DNA from: Macrobrachium rosenbergii
Taxonomy: Eukaryota > Arthropoda > Malacostraca > Decapoda > Palaemonidae
Assembly (NCBI RefSeq): GCF_040412425.1
Contig: NC_089766.1
Span: 48,972,297 to 49,036,296, forward strand
Direction: 5' to 3'
DNA length: 64,000 nt
The first letter of the stretch is position 1; each line of letters begins with the position of its first letter. The notes below the pieces were generated by a model, which did no database searches, was not told where the DNA came from, and was given only the letters and a program-made list of their open reading frames with translations. Made by a program: the position numbers and the translations under genes. Positions 61,489 to 64,000 of this stretch are shown here, piece after piece.

Positions 61489-62341
61489 GTAAGCCTCAAT
61501 TGCAACAGTGACGAAGGAAATGATAAGAAATATTTTTTCACTAATAGTAATTGTAACTCCAAAAATATTTTTCACTAATGGTAATTGTAACTCAAAAAGT
61601 ATTTTTCACTAATAGTAATTGTAACTCGAAAAATATTTTTCACTAATAATAATTGTTTTTAACTACTTATAATAATTATAACTCAAAAATTATTTTTCAC
61701 TAATAACAATTCTAACTCAAAAAATATTTTGACTAATAATTCAAACTAAAAATATATTTTTAACTAATAATAATTCTAAGTAAAAATATTTTTAACTAAT
61801 AATAATTCTAACTAAAAAAATATTTTTAACTAACAATAATTCTAACTTCAAAAAATATTTTTAACTAATAATAATTATCAAAAAAAAATTTTAACTAATA
61901 ATAATTCTAACTCGAAAATTAGTCTACGTAAAAACAAAGGAACATAGATGTACTCTATTCGTTATGTCTCGTACTTTACAACTTGCGTAACCAACCGTAG
62001 TATTACTTAGCGATATACAACCCGAATACTTAATTAGTTCAAAGAATCTGCCTCTCTTGGGAAATACCAGCTCATTAAAATGCTTCTCATTCCATAGGAA
62101 TGTCACTTGGGGTTTCCACAATGCAAAACTATGGAATAAATCATTCAAAACTGATGCTTCATGTTTCAACTATACCAAATACACAAATCATTTCATATTT
62201 CATATTCTCGAAGTCAAAAACAACTTGATCATCACATCTCATTCAAACATTCATTAAGACGACCAAACCAGTACCCATCAAACACCATTTATCATCTCGC
62301 CCCTCGTTTTTCACATTATCAAATAACTTCATACTGTACAG
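61489..62341 (+). other. Intron with degenerate AT-rich tandem repeat
   Basis: This intron runs from GTAAGC to TGTACAG. Its first half is a decayed tandem repeat (separate entry). The second half, 61920-62341, is unique with no visible feature. Confidence 0.75.
61525..61918. repeat. Degenerate AT-rich tandem repeat, about 35-38 bp
   Basis: About ten decayed copies of AAAATATTTTTCACTAATA plus GTAATTGTAACTC; towards the right the unit changes to TTTTTAACTAATAATAATTC. Confidence 0.85.
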
Positions 62342-62483
62342 CTTCAGGGAAGCAGCATGCCCCTGAGCAGATCGACCCTGGGGTACAGCGGATACGACAT
62401 GGCGACTGGGTCTTGGGCAGCCGCTGCGGATGCCTACGGTACATATGCTCCGCAGGTCCGCAACGCTATATCCGCCGTGAAGG
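62342..62483 (+). CDS. Coding exon, Tyr/Ala-rich segment of the same gene (last exon in window)
   Basis: The acceptor is ATACTGTACAG, ending at 62341; the donor is GTGAAGG|GTGAGT at 62483. The 142-nt exon starts in phase 0 and ends one base into a codon. It encodes LQGSSMPLSRSTLGYSGYDM then ATGSWAAAADAYGTYAPQ and VRNAISAVK. A second possible acceptor (CTTCAG, ending 62347) would remove only Leu-Gln without changing frame. The SWAAAADAY block and its Tyr-rich lead-in are the strongest hint of a GATA4/5/6 (pannier-like) protein, where a similar Tyr/Ser-Trp-Ala stretch precedes the first zinc finger. Both the 61488 donor and the 10782 donor are phase 0, so either could feed this exon. The gene continues beyond 64000. 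Confidence 0.75.
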
Positions 62484-63084
62484 GTGAGTTCACTTTCTTT
62501 TTTTTTTATTTCTTGCACATTAGGATTAATATGACTTACACTTTTTTTTTTTATTCTTCATTTAAGTAGTTGTGTACGAGGTGAAGGAAGGCCGACGAGA
62601 CGAAAGACCATAAACCAGAAAACCAATAAAGAGGAGGAACGGAGAATGTAGGAATTAGGGGAGAGGTGTAGACAGGACTAAACTATAATTTAAGCTTGAA
62701 CTATCAAAAGAAAGAGGCTGTGTTTTGGAAACCAGGAAATCCCATGAAACTCAATCACCCCAACACCCCGAGAACTTATGGAAGATGGCTGTAAATAATA
62801 CTGACTAATTATGACAACCATAACGTAAGAGTACTCACCTATATACATACGTACATACATACACAGAATCTGGAATGTTCCTTTCTTTCGTGTTTCCAGA
62901 GTCGCATGGTTACACACAAGTTTAGGACATATATGTTTGACATCAACAAACATTCTACTTTCCTCCATCCATTAGGCAAGATAGAATTGGACTGAATGAA
63001 AATAAGCTGAACATAGGAAACTTAAGCACGAGGCAATAGAGGCATACATATATGTTTACATACATACACACACAAGTTAATATT

Positions 63085-63086
<2 letters not shown>

Positions 63087-63146
<60 letters not shown>
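63087..63146. repeat. (TA)n microsatellite
   Basis: About 60 bp. Confidence 0.95.
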
Positions 63147-63149
<3 letters not shown>

Positions 63150-63493
63150 CTTATTATTTTTATTGACCCTAACCTTCAAGATCTCGCAGTCTTCCTTTAT
63201 AAAACACTGCGAACTGTGCATACAAATTCTCCTGTGAACGTAATCTACAGCGGAAACCGTTACGATACAGAGTGAATAAGCGCATTCAGGTATTTATTTA
63301 TACATAAGTACAGCACAAATGCCTGTATACATTTATGTACATGTTTATGAATACGTATATAAACACATACGTGCATATTTTCATTAATAATGAGTATATT
63401 ATTCTTGTATAATACATAATTATTCATGGATACAGCATGTATAATGAGTAAACACGTATATCCATAGCTTGAAATGCTTCAAATGACAGCAAG

Positions 63494-63495
<2 letters not shown>

Positions 63496-63566
<71 letters not shown>
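63496..63566. repeat. (AAT)n microsatellite
   Basis: About 70 bp, no LINE-like block recognised beside it. Confidence 0.95.
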
Positions 63567-63568
<2 letters not shown>

Positions 63569-63639
63569 TAAGAGAACAACACCCAAAAGCAAAGAAAAAA
63601 AAAAGAAAGAAAGAGAGACGGCTCACAAACTTCCCCCCC

Positions 63640-63950
63640 CCCAAAGCCGCTGGCTCTCTCCCGAATAATTTAGGTGGCACTCAACGCCACTGTTGAGTCC
63701 CCTTCGTGGGGGGCCCCGCCCTTGAGACACATTCAAGACGCAACCCGGCTTACGACCCCATCGCCGGACGCGAGACGTGGCGACGCAAAAACAGGCGTCT
63801 GAAAGGTCGCCGGGGCCACTTGACGCAATTGGTTGGCCTTCAGGCTTGGAGATTCCGAAATTCTGAGCCATTTCCACCGTTCGGAGCTCTGGGGAAATTT
63901 TTGAGGAAAAGTCGCGGTCAAATGTTGCTCGGGTAATTCCTCACTTCCCG
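63640..63950. other. GC-richer unique block
   Basis: CCTTCGTGGGGGGCCCCGCC, CATCGCCGGACGCGAGACG and similar stand out from AT-rich flanks. Frames on both strands (76-84 codons) are open without recognisable domains. It could be a regulatory island or part of an exon. Confidence 0.35.
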
Positions 63951-63955
63951 TGAGG

Positions 63956-63956
<1 letters not shown>

Positions 63957-64000
<44 letters not shown>
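63957..64000. repeat. (ATT)n running off the window end
   Basis: May be the tail of another minus-strand LINE-like copy cut by the window edge. Confidence 0.85.

Larger units (their letters stand above)
62484..64000 (+). other. Start of the next intron, unassigned
   Basis: Sequence downstream of the GTGAGT donor. It holds a TA tract, an (AAT)n tract and a GC-richer unique block at about 63640-63950, and it ends in (ATT)n. I could not identify another exon, and no GATA-type zinc-finger coding sequence is visible. Confidence 0.55.

Overview
The window looks like nuclear DNA of a decapod crustacean (shrimp, prawn or crayfish type). The grounds are extreme microsatellite density ((TA)n, (GA/CT)n, (CA/GT)n, (AAT)n), many copies of a few short retroelement families of a kind I associate with decapod genomes, and very sparse spliced coding sequence. 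There is no bacterial-style gene, operon or CRISPR array. Species and family cannot be fixed from the sequence alone.

Coding content is four exon-like segments, all on the + strand: about 10057-10782, 60252-60337, 61337-61488 and 62342-62483. The last three have good splice sites and mutually compatible phases. They read as the low-complexity N-terminal part of a transcription factor; the start (MYSGRGG) and the SWAAAADAY-type block recall GATA4/5/6 (pannier-like) factors. No zinc finger lies inside the window, so this identity is tentative. The exon at 10 kb ends in phase 0. It would hit a stop if joined to the 60252 exon and also if joined to the 61337 exon, but it joins the 62342 exon in frame. 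That suggests two alternative N-termini over a 49-51 kb intron, or two different genes.

Layout: 1-10 kb, composite GA repeats, long TA/GT/GA tracts, SINEs, a palindromic MITE and a 247-bp MITE. 10.06-10.78 kb, GC-rich exon. 11.3-13.6 kb, a multi-hairpin element, plain intron and a LINE-like tail. 13.7-14.7 kb, a CpG-richer unique stretch. 14.77-16.9 kb, a 38-bp minisatellite with a 1.09-kb internal duplication. 17-20.3 kb, mostly unique. 20.3-23.7 kb, repeats. 23.7-25.6 kb, a CT-rich tandem repeat that looks like repeated splice acceptors. 24.5-26.7 kb, a scrambled transition. 26.7-29.7 kb, a 72-bp satellite open on both strands. 30-49.9 kb, dispersed elements including palindromes and a 5S-like fragment. 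50-52 kb, a 26-bp minisatellite. 52-60 kb, SINEs, LINE-like tails and a 27-bp minisatellite. 60.25-62.48 kb, three exons. 62.5-64 kb, intron and unassigned GC-rich sequence.

Most long open frames are by-products of stop-free tandem repeats and should not be read as genes.
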